NCBI GenBank assembly: GCA_902558585.1
Contig: CACEEO010000003.1
Location: 1 to 49,903 of the forward strand
Source: an uncultured Pelagibacteraceae bacterium
GTDB lineage: Bacteria; Pseudomonadota; Alphaproteobacteria; Pelagibacterales; Pelagibacteraceae
Direction: 5' to 3'
DNA length: 49,903 bases
In this document: piece by piece, positions 36,713 through 45,295 of the stretch
How the letters are laid out: the number at the start of each line of letters is the position of its first letter
Numbering within the stretch: position 1 is the stretch's first letter
Position numbers and translations under genes: made by a program
The notes under the pieces: model-generated
Database searches by the model: none
Told to the model about the DNA's origin: nothing
What the model saw: the letters and a program-made list of their open reading frames with translations, nothing else

Positions 36713-38497
36713 TTGAATAAATACAGAACACACAAGTGTAATGAATTAAGAAAAGAGGATGTAGACAAAAAAATTTCTCTTTCAGGCTGGATAAATAAAA
36801 AAAGAGACCATGGGAATTTATTATTTATTGATTTGAGAGATAATTATGGAATTACCCAATGTATAATTGATAAAGATAATAAATATTTTTCTGATTTAGA
36901 AAAAATGCAATTAGAAACAGTAATTAAAGTTGAGGGGAAAGTTGTTAACAGATCTAAAGAAACAATTAATTCTGAAATTGACACTGGTGAAATAGAGGTT
37001 GTTATTGACCAGCATGAAGTTTTAGGCACTTGTAAAGAACTTCCAATGCCAATCTTTAGTGATCAAGAATATGCAGAAGAAATAAGATTGAAATATAGAT
37101 TCTTAGATTTAAGAAGAAAAAAAATCCATGAAAATATTATTTTAAGATCCAAGGTTATTTCATACATCCGAAATGAAATGACTAAATTAGGTTTTTTAGA
37201 ATTTCAAACACCAATTTTAACCTCATCTAGCCCAGAGGGTGCTAGAGATTTTTTAGTACCTAGTCGTTTAAATCCAGGAAAATTTTATGCACTACCACAA
37301 GCTCCTCAGCAATTTAAACAATTAATAATGGTTTCGGGCTTTGATAGATACTTTCAAATTGCACCTTGTTTCAGAGATGAAGATGCAAGAGCAGACAGAA
37401 GTCCTGGGGAGTTTTATCAATTAGATTTGGAAATGTCATTTGTTGAACAAGAGGATGTATTTAATGTTGTTGAAAAGTTAATGGTTAATACATTTAAAAA
37501 TTTTTCAACTAAAAAACTGATGTTTGATAAATTTCCAAAGATTTCATACAAGGAAGCAATGCTTAAATATGGTACTGATAAACCAGATTTAAGAAATCCA
37601 CTCATTGTAAACGATATAACTGAAATTTTTACAAGAGAAGATGTTTCATTTGAAATATTTAAAAAATTAGTAAAATCTGGATCCAAAGTAAGATGTATTG
37701 TTACAAAAAATACAAAAGATAAACCCAGAAGTTTTTTTGATAATATTGATAAATGGGCTAAAGAAGAAGGTGCTTCTGGTTTAGCTTATTTTACTTTTGA
37801 AAAAGATAAAGATATTTCAGCAAAAGGCCCTATAGGAAAATTCTTTTCTCAAGATGCATTAGTTGAAATCATGAATAAAACAAACTGTGAAATAGGGGAT
37901 AGTATTTTCATGGCTTGTGGAAAACAAGATGAATTAGAAAAAATTACTGCAATAGCAAGAGATAAAATTGCAAAAGATCTTGATTTAATTGATGAAAATA
38001 TTTTCGCATTTTGTTGGATTGTAGATTATCCAATGTTCGAAAAAGATGAATCAACAAACAAGATTGAATTTAGTCATAATCCATTTTCAATGCCTCAAGG
38101 TGATTTAAGTGAAAAAGATTTTGAAAACCCATTAGATATACTTGCTTATCAATACGACATAGTTTGTAATGGTATAGAATTATCTTCAGGAGCAATTAGA
38201 AATCATAAACCAGAACTTATGTACAAACTTTTCTCGATTGCAGGATATGATAAAAATCAAGTAGATGAAAAATTTAGTGGTATGATTAATGCACTTAGTT
38301 ATGGCGCACCTCCACACGGAGGAATAGCACCTGGTATTGATAGAATCGTAATGTTATTAGCTAATGAGAAAAATATTAGGGAAGTTACTATGTTTCCAAT
38401 GAACCAAAACGCACAAGATTTGATGATGAATGCACCATCTGAGGTAAATCCAGATCAATTGAAAGAATTAAATTTAGCTTTAAAAACAAAAAAATAA
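36713..38497 (+). CDS. aspS: Aspartyl-tRNA synthetase
   Basis: 594 aa, bacterial type. An OB-fold anticodon-binding domain (LSGWINKKRDHGNLLFIDLRD) is followed by the class II catalytic core with FRDEDARADRSPGEFYQLDLE (motif 2), the GAD insertion and GIAPGIDRIVM (motif 3). The start is TTG at 36713, immediately after the hda stop, with AGAGGT upstream; no nearer in-frame ATG fits. The stop is one base from the convergent gene's stop. Confidence 0.94.
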   Translation: MNKYRTHKCNELRKEDVDKKISLSGWINKKRDHGNLLFIDLRDNYGITQCIIDKDNKYFSDLEKMQLETVIKVEGKVVNRSKETINSEIDTGEIEVVIDQHEVLGTCKELPMPIFSDQEYAEEIRLKYRFLDLRRKKIHENIILRSKVISYIRNEMTKLGFLEFQTPILTSSSPEGARDFLVPSRLNPGKFYALPQAPQQFKQLIMVSGFDRYFQIAPCFRDEDARADRSPGEFYQLDLEMSFVEQEDVFNVVEKLMVNTFKNFSTKKLMFDKFPKISYKEAMLKYGTDKPDLRNPLIVNDITEIFTREDVSFEIFKKLVKSGSKVRCIVTKNTKDKPRSFFDNIDKWAKEEGASGLAYFTFEKDKDISAKGPIGKFFSQDALVEIMNKTNCEIGDSIFMACGKQDELEKITAIARDKIAKDLDLIDENIFAFCWIVDYPMFEKDESTNKIEFSHNPFSMPQGDLSEKDFENPLDILAYQYDIVCNGIELSSGAIRNHKPELMYKLFSIAGYDKNQVDEKFSGMINALSYGAPPHGGIAPGIDRIVMLLANEKNIREVTMFPMNQNAQDLMMNAPSEVNPDQLKELNLALKTKK

Positions 38498-38507
38498 CTT
38501 ATTTTTT
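38489..38507. terminator. AT-only inverted repeat at convergent stops
   Basis: AAAAAATAA, one base, TTATTTTTT: a perfect 9-bp inverted repeat spanning the aspS stop and the opposing stop. The loop would be too short unless the stem opens to 8 bp with a 3-base loop. It could act as a weak two-way terminator, or just reflect A-rich codons at both gene ends. Confidence 0.25.
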
Positions 38508-39323
38508 ACCTTTTAAACTTATTTTTACATCTGAAAGATCAACTAGATTTTTTTTATAATTATTTCTAACGAAACCTTTACTGGTAATGTCTTTTACAAT
38601 TTTCAATAATTGATTTTGATCTTCAGAGCTTTGATCTTCTGCATTGAATGCATCATTTCCTCCAATAGATGGAGTGTGGGCCAGATCTTCTCTATTTTGA
38701 TATGAAATAGCTAATTCTCTGAAAATATAATCCAAAATTGATGTAGCACTTAAAATTCTATCATTACCATGAACTTTCCCTGATGGTTCAAATTTTGTGC
38801 CAACAAATGCACTTATAAACTCATCTAACGGAACACCGTATTGAAGGCCTAAAGAAACAGCAATTGCAAAGTTATTCATTAAGGCTTTTACAAGCTCACC
38901 TTCTTTACTAGTATCAATAAATATTTCTCCAATTTTTCCGTCTTCATATTCTCCCGTATGTAAGTAAACTTTATGGTCACCAATAGTAGCTTTTTGAATA
39001 TATCCTTTTCTTCTGTCGGGCATGCTAAATCTTTTACCTGACTTCTCGTTAGCAGTGTTTATACTTGTTATTATACTTTCTTTATTTATAGGGCTTTTTT
39101 TATCTGTTTCGGTAACCACTTCTACTTTGTTGTTTTCAAGGACTTTATTATTTTTAGGGTCTAGACTTTTTGTTTTTCTGTTATCAAGTTTTACGTCCAA
39201 AACCTCAAATTTACCATCATCTCTTTTTTCTAAATTTTTTAACTCTGCCTCATTAATATCATCTAAATAATGATTTACTTTAAAGGTACAGGTATAATAA
39301 GTTTCAACTAAATACTTTGCCAT
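38499..39323 (-). CDS. Stand-alone C-terminal domain of class II ribonucleotide reductase (NrdJ-like)
   Basis: 274 aa. After a short N-terminal part ([20 protein letters not shown]) and a Lys-rich linker, residues about 100-215 match the domain near the C-terminus of B12-dependent ribonucleotide reductase Nrd[57 protein letters not shown] and [14 protein letters not shown]. The catalytic barrel and the terminal Cys-rich tail are missing, so it is not a reductase by itself. Homologous stand-alone proteins are common in alphaproteobacteria; the role is unknown, perhaps regulatory or partner-binding. Confidence 0.78.
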   Translation of the reverse strand: MAKYLVETYYTCTFKVNHYLDDINEAELKNLEKRDDGKFEVLDVKLDNRKTKSLDPKNNKVLENNKVEVVTETDKKSPINKESIITSINTANEKSGKRFSMPDRRKGYIQKATIGDHKVYLHTGEYEDGKIGEIFIDTSKEGELVKALMNNFAIAVSLGLQYGVPLDEFISAFVGTKFEPSGKVHGNDRILSATSILDYIFRELAISYQNREDLAHTPSIGGNDAFNAEDQSSEDQNQLLKIVKDITSKGFVRNNYKKNLVDLSDVKISLKGKK

Positions 39324-39346
39324 TTGACCTCAATTTAAATTTTAAT

Positions 39347-39374
39347 TTGAATAATGAATCAATTAATTTATATA
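39347..39374 (+). promoter_or_regulatory. Candidate promoter for the NDUFA12-like gene
   Basis: TTGAAT (39347-39352), a 16-base spacer and TATATA (39369-39374) in the 114-base divergent gap. The gap is about 85% A+T and offers other weak matches, so confidence is low. Confidence 0.3.
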
Positions 39375-39437
39375 CATATTCATATTTTAGTCTAATTTAA
39401 ATTTTACAATTTTTAATTGAATAAATAAAAAAATATT

Positions 39438-39797
39438 ATGTTGACACTCTTAAGAAAAATTTTCACATGGTGGAATCAAGATACTTTTGGAACAAGATTA
39501 AAAACTATTTTTTTTGGAAAACTAGTTGGCACTGATGAGCTAGGTAATAAATACTATGAGAGCAAAAACGGAAAAAGATGGGTTATCTATTCAAACACTA
39601 TTGACGCATCAAAAATTCCTGTTGAATGGTATTCTTGGATACATTTTACACCAAATAAAATTGAGAAAAAACACACCTTAGAAAAATATGAATGGCAAAA
39701 ACCACATCAAGAAAATTTAACTGGGACTGACGCAGCATATTATCCAAATAAAAATAAAGATGGTATTAAAAAGAAATACTCAAGTTGGAAAGAATAA
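39438..39797 (+). CDS. NDUFA12-family complex I accessory subunit
   Basis: 119 aa. It matches the 17.2-kDa NADH:ubiquinone oxidoreductase subunit found in alphaproteobacteria and mitochondria: WWNQDTFGTRLKTIFFGKLVG, GNKYYES, RWVIYSNTIDASKIPVEWYS and WIHFTP, then the KYEWQKPHQENLTGT tail. It probably assists complex I assembly or stability at the inner membrane. The downstream DUF2155 gene starts inside its last 38 bases, a pair conserved in alphaproteobacteria. Confidence 0.9.
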   Translation: MLTLLRKIFTWWNQDTFGTRLKTIFFGKLVGTDELGNKYYESKNGKRWVIYSNTIDASKIPVEWYSWIHFTPNKIEKKHTLEKYEWQKPHQENLTGTDAAYYPNKNKDGIKKKYSSWKE

Positions 39798-40167
39798 TTT
39801 TAAATTAATCTATTTAGTTTTTTTATTTTATTTTTGTTTAGTTTTAAACTCAAATGCTAAAAATAATTTAGAGGGAACTTTTACTGATATAAAAATTTTG
39901 GATAAAATAAGTTCTAAAAACACCTTGCTTAAACTTAAAAATGGGGAATTGGTAAATTTTAAAGATTTATCAATTAAAAGTCTAAAATGTAAAAATTCAG
40001 AATTTGATGATAATCCAGAAATAACTGCATATATACAAGTTCGAGATCTGACTAATAAAAATAATGATGAAGTTTTTGTTTTTAATGGCTGGATGTTTTC
40101 ATCAAGTCCATCAATTACACCTTTTGATCATCCTGTTTATGATGTTTGGCTTGTGAACTGTTATTAA
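39760..40167 (+). CDS. DUF2155-family exported protein
   Basis: 135 aa with a signal-type hydrophobic segment (LIYLVFLFYFCLVLNSNA) and the DUF2155 signatures FNGWMFSSSPSITPFDHPVYDVW near the C-terminus (read as FNGWMFSSSP then FDHPVYDVW) and KILDKISSKNT near the start. The ATG at 39760 is within the NDUFA12-like gene; no later start preserves the signal. Function is unknown. Its stop overlaps the accC stop by 4 bases. Confidence 0.82.
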   Translation: MVLKRNTQVGKNNFKLIYLVFLFYFCLVLNSNAKNNLEGTFTDIKILDKISSKNTLLKLKNGELVNFKDLSIKSLKCKNSEFDDNPEITAYIQVRDLTNKNNDEVFVFNGWMFSSSPSITPFDHPVYDVWLVNCY

Positions 40168-41501
40168 ACAATTGAATCTTTATCTAGCCAACTAACGTTA
40201 AAATCCGAATTGATAAATTTTTTGTGGTTTAGTAATTTTTTATGTAGAGGTATTGTTGTGGTTATTCCTTCAATAACAAATTCATCTAAAGATCTATTCA
40301 TTCTTTGAATTGCTTCTGTTCTGTTTCTTCCATGACAAATTAACTTACACACCATACTATCGTAATAAGGTGTTACCTTATATCCTTGAAATATTGCGCC
40401 ATCTACTCTTGTTCTAAAACCAGATGGTTGATGACACATAGTAATAACTCCAGGCGAAGGCTGAAAGTTTTTACTAGCATCCTCAGCATTTATTCTACAT
40501 TCAATTGCATGTCCTCTAGGATTTATATCACTTTGTTTCAAAGCTGTTTCGCCTGAAAAAGCAATCCAAATTTGCTCTTTAATTATATCAACGCCAGTAA
40601 CCATCTCAGTTACAGGATGTTCAACTTGGACTCTTGTATTCATTTCAAGGAAATAAAATTTTCCGTCTTCATATATAAACTCAACAGTACCAGCTCCCAT
40701 ATAACCTATTTTAGCTACCATTTTTACTGTTCTTTCAAATAAATCTTTCCTTATTTCATCATTTAAAACTGGACTTGGTGTTTCTTCTATAAGTTTTTGA
40801 TGTCTTCTTTGAACCGAACAATCTCTCTCATGTAGGTGAACTGCTCTATTTTTTCCAGCTAATATTTGAACCTCAATATGTCTTGGATTTTGAAAAAATT
40901 TTTCAATATAGACTTCATCATTACCAAAGTATTTTTGTGCTTCTGATTTTGCGGTTGAAAACAGCGTTTCAAATTCTTCTTCCTTATAAACTATTTTCAT
41001 ACCTTTACCTCCACCTCCACCTGAGGCTTTGATTAAAACAGGAAAACCAATTTTTTTACAAAGTTCTTTTGCTTCAGATACATCTTTTACTCCTCCTTCA
41101 GACCCTTCGATAACAGGTAATCCATTTTCTTTAGCTATTCTTTTTGCTTGGATTTTATCACCCATCATTTCTATATGTTTTGATGAAGCTCCAATAAAAT
41201 TAATTTTGTTCTCTTCTAAAATTTTTGCAAAATTTGCATTTTCAGAAAGAAAACCATATCCAGGATGAACAGCATCAGCATTTGTAAGTTCTACTGCTGA
41301 CATTAATGCTGGAATATTTAAATAACTATTTGCTGGTTGATGAGAACCTATACAAACACTTTCATCTGCCATTCTCACATGCATGCTTTCTCTATCTACA
41401 TCTGAATGAACAGCAACTGTAGGTATTCCCCATTCTTTACATGCTCTAATAATTCTAACTGCAATTTCCCCACGGTTTGCAATTAAAATTTTTTTAAACA
41501 T
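40164..41501 (-). CDS. accC: Biotin carboxylase subunit of acetyl-CoA carboxylase
   Basis: 445 aa ATP-grasp enzyme that carboxylates biotin on AccB. IANRGEIAVRIIRACKE at the N-terminus, GGGGGKGMKIV ATP loop, HERDCSVQRRHQKLIEE and EMNTRVQVEHPVTE are all present. It starts 3 bases after accB in an aroQ-accB-accC operon. Confidence 0.96.
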   Translation of the reverse strand: MFKKILIANRGEIAVRIIRACKEWGIPTVAVHSDVDRESMHVRMADESVCIGSHQPANSYLNIPALMSAVELTNADAVHPGYGFLSENANFAKILEENKINFIGASSKHIEMMGDKIQAKRIAKENGLPVIEGSEGGVKDVSEAKELCKKIGFPVLIKASGGGGGKGMKIVYKEEEFETLFSTAKSEAQKYFGNDEVYIEKFFQNPRHIEVQILAGKNRAVHLHERDCSVQRRHQKLIEETPSPVLNDEIRKDLFERTVKMVAKIGYMGAGTVEFIYEDGKFYFLEMNTRVQVEHPVTEMVTGVDIIKEQIWIAFSGETALKQSDINPRGHAIECRINAEDASKNFQPSPGVITMCHQPSGFRTRVDGAIFQGYKVTPYYDSMVCKLICHGRNRTEAIQRMNRSLDEFVIEGITTTIPLHKKLLNHKKFINSDFNVSWLDKDSIV

Positions 41502-41504
41502 TAT

Positions 41505-41939
41505 TTATTCTAGGATAATAATAGTTTGACCAAATTCTACAGGTTGGCCATCTTCAACACAAATTTCTTTTACTACACCATCTGCCGTTGAAGGAACATG
41601 ATTCATGGTTTTCATTGCTTCAACAATCATTATTGTATCACCTTTTTTAATTTTTTTACCAATTTCAACAAATTTTTTAGCACCTGGTTCTGGAGCATGA
41701 TAGGCGGTTCCAATTATAGGTGAAGTAATTTCAGTTCCTGATTTAATATTTTGAGTTTGAGTAGGTGCTGAACTTGAAGTAGGTGATGAGGACGAAATAA
41801 CTTGAGGTTGATTACTTATTGAAACATTATTTTTTGATACTTTAATTTTTGTATCCTTTTCAGTTATCTCTATTTCAGTAAGATTAAATTCTTTTAAATA
41901 ATCACTTAATTCTTTAATTATTTTTTTATCTATTTTCAT
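41505..41939 (-). CDS. accB: Biotin carboxyl carrier protein
   Basis: 144 aa. The C-terminal lipoyl-type domain has the biotinylated Lys110 in VEAMKTMNHV; before it is a Ser/Thr/Pro-rich linker (SSSPTSSSAPTQTQN). The N-terminal helix (IIKELSDYLKEFNLTEIEI) is typical. The start overlaps the end of aroQ by 14 bases. Confidence 0.95.
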   Translation of the reverse strand: MKIDKKIIKELSDYLKEFNLTEIEITEKDTKIKVSKNNVSISNQPQVISSSSPTSSSAPTQTQNIKSGTEITSPIIGTAYHAPEPGAKKFVEIGKKIKKGDTIMIVEAMKTMNHVPSTADGVVKEICVEDGQPVEFGQTIIILE

Positions 41940-42375
41940 TATGCAAAGTCTTTTGTAATGAAATTATGGCCAAAATATATCCTTCAGCACCTAATCCAAA
42001 AATTCCTCCAGTTACTACACTGCTTATAAGTGATTTATGTCTAAATTCTTCTCTTTTATAAATATTAGATAAATGTAGCTCGATTATTGGTTTTTTAAAT
42101 AAATCTAGAGCATCTCTTATGGCTATAGAGGTATGAGTAAATGCAGCAGCATTTATAATCATACCATCAAATTTTTTCCTAGCATCTTGAATAATATTAA
42201 CAAGCTCTCCTTCAACATTAGATTGAGCAAATTCAACATCAAGACCAATTTCTTTTGCTTTTTTAGAACAATTCTCTTTAAGTTGGTCATACGTAGTTGA
42301 TCCATATTGTGATTGTTCTCTTTCTCCTAATAGATTAAGATTTGGACCGTTAATAATAATTATTTTATTATTCAT
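41926..42375 (-). CDS. aroQ: 3-dehydroquinate dehydratase, type II
   Basis: 149 aa. GPNLNLLGEREQSQYG contains the catalytic Tyr/Arg lid; NAAAFTHTSIAIRDAL and IELHLSNIYKREEFRHKS (catalytic His) are standard. Third step of the shikimate route. It is the first gene of aroQ-accB-accC and lies only 16 bases from the divergent thiS. Confidence 0.95.
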   Translation of the reverse strand: MNNKIIIINGPNLNLLGEREQSQYGSTTYDQLKENCSKKAKEIGLDVEFAQSNVEGELVNIIQDARKKFDGMIINAAAFTHTSIAIRDALDLFKKPIIELHLSNIYKREEFRHKSLISSVVTGGIFGLGAEGYILAIISLQKTLHNENR

Positions 42376-42391
42376 TCAGCATTTATATACG

Positions 42392-42610
42392 ATGAAAAAA
42401 ATAAAAAAAATAAAAATCAAAATAAATGGTAAAATCAAATCTATAATTCAAGATTCTAATCTTTATATGGTGTTAAAAAATCTAAAAATACCGTTAAATA
42501 AAGTAGCAATTGAGCTTAATGAGGAAATAATAGATAAAAAAAAAATTAATAAAATAAAATTAAATAAAAATGATAAAATTGAAATAGTTCATTTTATTGG
42601 AGGCGGTTAA
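42392..42610 (+). CDS. thiS: Sulfur carrier protein ThiS
   Basis: 72 aa ubiquitin-like carrier ending in FIGGG, so the C-terminal Gly-Gly needed for thiocarboxylate is present. The N-terminus is extended and very Lys/Ile-rich. It hands sulfur to ThiG for thiazole synthesis. The thiG ribosome-binding site GGAGGCGG lies in its last codons. Confidence 0.88.
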   Translation: MKKIKKIKIKINGKIKSIIQDSNLYMVLKNLKIPLNKVAIELNEEIIDKKKINKIKLNKNDKIEIVHFIGGG

Positions 42611-42611
42611 T

Positions 42612-43385
42612 TTGAAAAAAGATAGTCTAATTATTGCGAACAAAAAATTTAATTCCAGATTAATTGTTGGGACAGGAAAATATAAAAGCATGTCAGAGTG
42701 CGCAAAAGCAATTAAACTTTCTGGAGCAGAAATTGTAACAGTTGCTGTAAGAAGGGTTAATATTTCAGATAAAAATAAGCCTTTGCTTATGGATTATATT
42801 GATCCAAAAAAAATCACATATTTACCCAATACCGCTGGATGCTTTAATTCAAAAGAAGCCTTGAGGACTTTAAGATTAGCAAGAGAAATAGGTGGTTGGA
42901 AGTTAGTTAAATTAGAAGTTTTAGGAGATAAAAAGAATTTATTTCCAGACATGATTGAAACTTTAAAATCTACAGAAGTTCTCGCTAAAGAAGGATTTAA
43001 GGTCATGGTTTATTGTAATGATGATCCTTTAATGGCTAAGCGTTTAGAGAACTCAGGTGCTGACGCTATTATGCCTCTAGCTGCACCAATTGGATCAGGA
43101 CTAGGCATACAAAACAAAATCAATATTCAAATAATTAGAAAACAAACCAAACTTCCATTAATTATTGATGCTGGTTTAGGTCAAGCTTCAGACGCTACAA
43201 TTGCAATGGAACTAGGATGTGACGGAGTACTTGTTAACACCGCTATAGCAAAAGCAAAAAAACCATATGAAATGGCTTTAGCTTTTAAAAATGCTGTTAT
43301 TGCAGGAAGACAATCGTACAAATCAGGAAGAATAGATAAAATTTTAATGGGCAATCCATCTTCTCCATTAAAAGGAATTATTTAA
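42612..43385 (+). CDS. thiG: Thiazole synthase
   Basis: About 257 aa TIM barrel forming the thiazole phosphate of thiamin. LIVGTGKYKS near the start, the Schiff-base Lys in WKLVKLEVLGD, and DAGLGQASDATIAMELGCDGVLVNTA (read as DAGLGQASDA then CDGVLVNTA) are present. I choose the TTG at 42612, just after the thiS stop and preceded by GGAGGCGG; an earlier TTG at 42597 would lie on that site. Its 3' end overlaps rne by 8 bases. Confidence 0.92.
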   Translation: MKKDSLIIANKKFNSRLIVGTGKYKSMSECAKAIKLSGAEIVTVAVRRVNISDKNKPLLMDYIDPKKITYLPNTAGCFNSKEALRTLRLAREIGGWKLVKLEVLGDKKNLFPDMIETLKSTEVLAKEGFKVMVYCNDDPLMAKRLENSGADAIMPLAAPIGSGLGIQNKINIQIIRKQTKLPLIIDAGLGQASDATIAMELGCDGVLVNTAIAKAKKPYEMALAFKNAVIAGRQSYKSGRIDKILMGNPSSPLKGII

Positions 43386-45195
43386 TTTTTTTATAGAATC
43401 TTTTTTTTTTATATATTTTTTTTGTATTTTTTTTATTCCCTTTTTTTTCAATAAATTTGTCTTCTTTATTAAGCACTTCTAAATTTTTTAATTTTTCATA
43501 GTATTCAACCAACTCAATTGTTTTTTTTGATTTAGTTTTAATATCTATTATATACTCAGGTATAATTAAAGAATTGTCACTAACAATATCTATCGTAATT
43601 TTGTTCTTTTTCTCAAAATAAGTAAGGTCATTTACAAAATTTTCTTTTAGGAAATCTGAAATTTTTTTACAAACTTTTAATTCAACAAATTTAGCTTTGT
43701 TAATAACTGCTTTAAGTTCAACAATCTTTAGTAGTTTTTGAGCAAAAGACTCATCTGTTAATGTAATTTTCCATTTAATTGCACTTTCTCTAAGTCTTTG
43801 TCTAGACATCTCTAATAAACCAAAATTACTTATTCTACCTATTTGGATTCTAGCTCTATCTGCTCTGCATTTTTCTTTAAGTTTTCTTTCTACCAATCTT
43901 CTGTTCCCAAAACTCAACATATCAATAAAATCAATTATAATTAAACCAGACAAATCTCTAATTTTTATTTGTCTTGCTATTTCTTCTGCAGCTTCAATAT
44001 TTGTATCTAAGGCTGTACTTTCAACATTTTTTCCTTTAATTGAGCTCCCTGAATTTATATCAATAGATACCAAAGCCTCAGTTGGGTTAATAACCAAATA
44101 TCCACCTGATTTTAGTTTAATTTCAGAATCAAAAATTTGATTTAACTTTTGTTCAATATTTTCTTGTATAAATAGGGGAATTTTACCTCTATATTTTTTT
44201 ACTTTTTTTACACTTGATGGCATCATGGTTTTAATAAATGATTGTGCTTTTTTATAACCTTCGTTCCCTTCAACAATAATATTTTGAGTATTATCATCAA
44301 ACATATCTCTCAAGGTTCTTTTAATTATTTCACTTTCTTGATGAATTAAAGAAGGAGCAATAGAGTTAATTGCATTTTCTTTTATTTGACTCCAAGTGTT
44401 AATTAAAGTTGTCAAATCATTATTAATTTCATTTTTTGTTTTATTACTTCCAGCCGTTCTAACTATTAAACCCATCTCTCTAGGTATTTCTATTTCATTT
44501 AGAATAGTTCTTATTTTTTTTCTATCAGCCGGATTAAATATTTTTCTAGAAATACCACCACCCTTTGGAGTATTGGGCATTAAGACTATATATTTTCCTG
44601 CAATAGAAATGAAAGTACTTAAAGCAGCACCTTTTTGACCTCTTTCATCTTTTAAAACTTGAACAAGAATTACTTGATTTGGTTTAATTACTTCCTGAAT
44701 TTTATATCTTTTAAATTTAAATTTATGTTCCTTTTTTTTCTCTTTTTCATTTTCTACATTTTCTTTAGTAACTATAGTCTCTTTATCAGCAATTTCTTCG
44801 TCAATTTGTTCTTGATCTTCTTTTTCAATAGGATCATCTATTTCTAACTTTCCTTCAGCAATATTTTCTTCCTCTTTCGCCTCAACTTCTCTCGAAAGCT
44901 CAACTCTAGCTTTTTCTTCTTCTTCTTTAATTTTATCTAAATCTGCCTTTGGTATTTGGTAATAATCTGATTGAATATCGTTAAATGAGAGAAATCCATG
45001 TCTTTCTCTTCCAAAATCAACAAATGCGGCTTGTAATGAAGGTTCTATTCTACTTACTTTACCTAAATAGATATTATTTTTAATAAGGTTGTTTTTTAAA
45101 CCTTCGTATTCGTAATCCTCAATATTGTCACCTGATTTAAGAACAACTCTAGTTTCGTTTGGATGCGAAGCATCAATATATAAATTTTTTTCCAT
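43378..45195 (-). CDS. rne: Ribonuclease E/G, catalytic half, without a recognisable zinc link
   Basis: 605 aa. The S1 domain (from about residue 36: NNIYLGKVSRIEPSLQAAFVDF) is interrupted by a charged insertion at residues about 85-160, then RNase H-like and DNase I-like parts with the catalytic Asp379 (VSIDINSG) and Asp422 (IIIDFIDM), 43 residues apart as in E. coli. The CPxCxG-type zinc link expected after MSRQRLRES is absent: the sequence passes straight to AIKWKITLTDESFAQKLLK. There is no long C-terminal scaffold, only a short Lys-rich tail that may bind RNA. It initiates mRNA decay and rRNA/tRNA processing. Confidence 0.92.
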   Translation of the reverse strand: MEKNLYIDASHPNETRVVLKSGDNIEDYEYEGLKNNLIKNNIYLGKVSRIEPSLQAAFVDFGRERHGFLSFNDIQSDYYQIPKADLDKIKEEEEKARVELSREVEAKEEENIAEGKLEIDDPIEKEDQEQIDEEIADKETIVTKENVENEKEKKKEHKFKFKRYKIQEVIKPNQVILVQVLKDERGQKGAALSTFISIAGKYIVLMPNTPKGGGISRKIFNPADRKKIRTILNEIEIPREMGLIVRTAGSNKTKNEINNDLTTLINTWSQIKENAINSIAPSLIHQESEIIKRTLRDMFDDNTQNIIVEGNEGYKKAQSFIKTMMPSSVKKVKKYRGKIPLFIQENIEQKLNQIFDSEIKLKSGGYLVINPTEALVSIDINSGSSIKGKNVESTALDTNIEAAEEIARQIKIRDLSGLIIIDFIDMLSFGNRRLVERKLKEKCRADRARIQIGRISNFGLLEMSRQRLRESAIKWKITLTDESFAQKLLKIVELKAVINKAKFVELKVCKKISDFLKENFVNDLTYFEKKNKITIDIVSDNSLIIPEYIIDIKTKSKKTIELVEYYEKLKNLEVLNKEDKFIEKKGNKKNTKKIYKKKRFYKKIK

Positions 45196-45257
45196 AATTT
45201 TTTGAATGTTAATTTCATTAATAATTTAATTTTTAAAATTTTGTTTAATTTTCTTGC

Positions 45258-45286
45258 CATAACTTTAACAAATTCCAAGATATAAT
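45258..45286 (+). promoter_or_regulatory. Candidate promoter for PBP1A, close to its start codon
   Basis: TATAAT at 45281-45286 with CATAAC 17 bases upstream (45258-45263). The -10 ends only 9 bases before the ATG at 45296, so the transcript would begin almost at the start codon (leaderless or nearly so). Confidence 0.4.
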
Positions 45287-45295
45287 GAAATTAAA

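Noticed and set aside
36713..36715. TTG start of aspS as a possible error
   Set aside because: The position directly after the hda stop, the AGAGGT upstream and the canonical N-terminus after it (NKYRTHKCNELRKED) support it as the true start.
41590..41640. EAMKTMN instead of EAMKMMN in the biotin carrier
   Set aside because: The Thr variant after the biotinylated Lys is, to my knowledge, common in alphaproteobacterial AccB, so not a defect.
42597..42611. Earlier TTG start for thiG at 42597
   Set aside because: It would lie on the ribosome-binding GGAGGCGG and inside thiS; the TTG at 42612 right after the thiS stop fits better.
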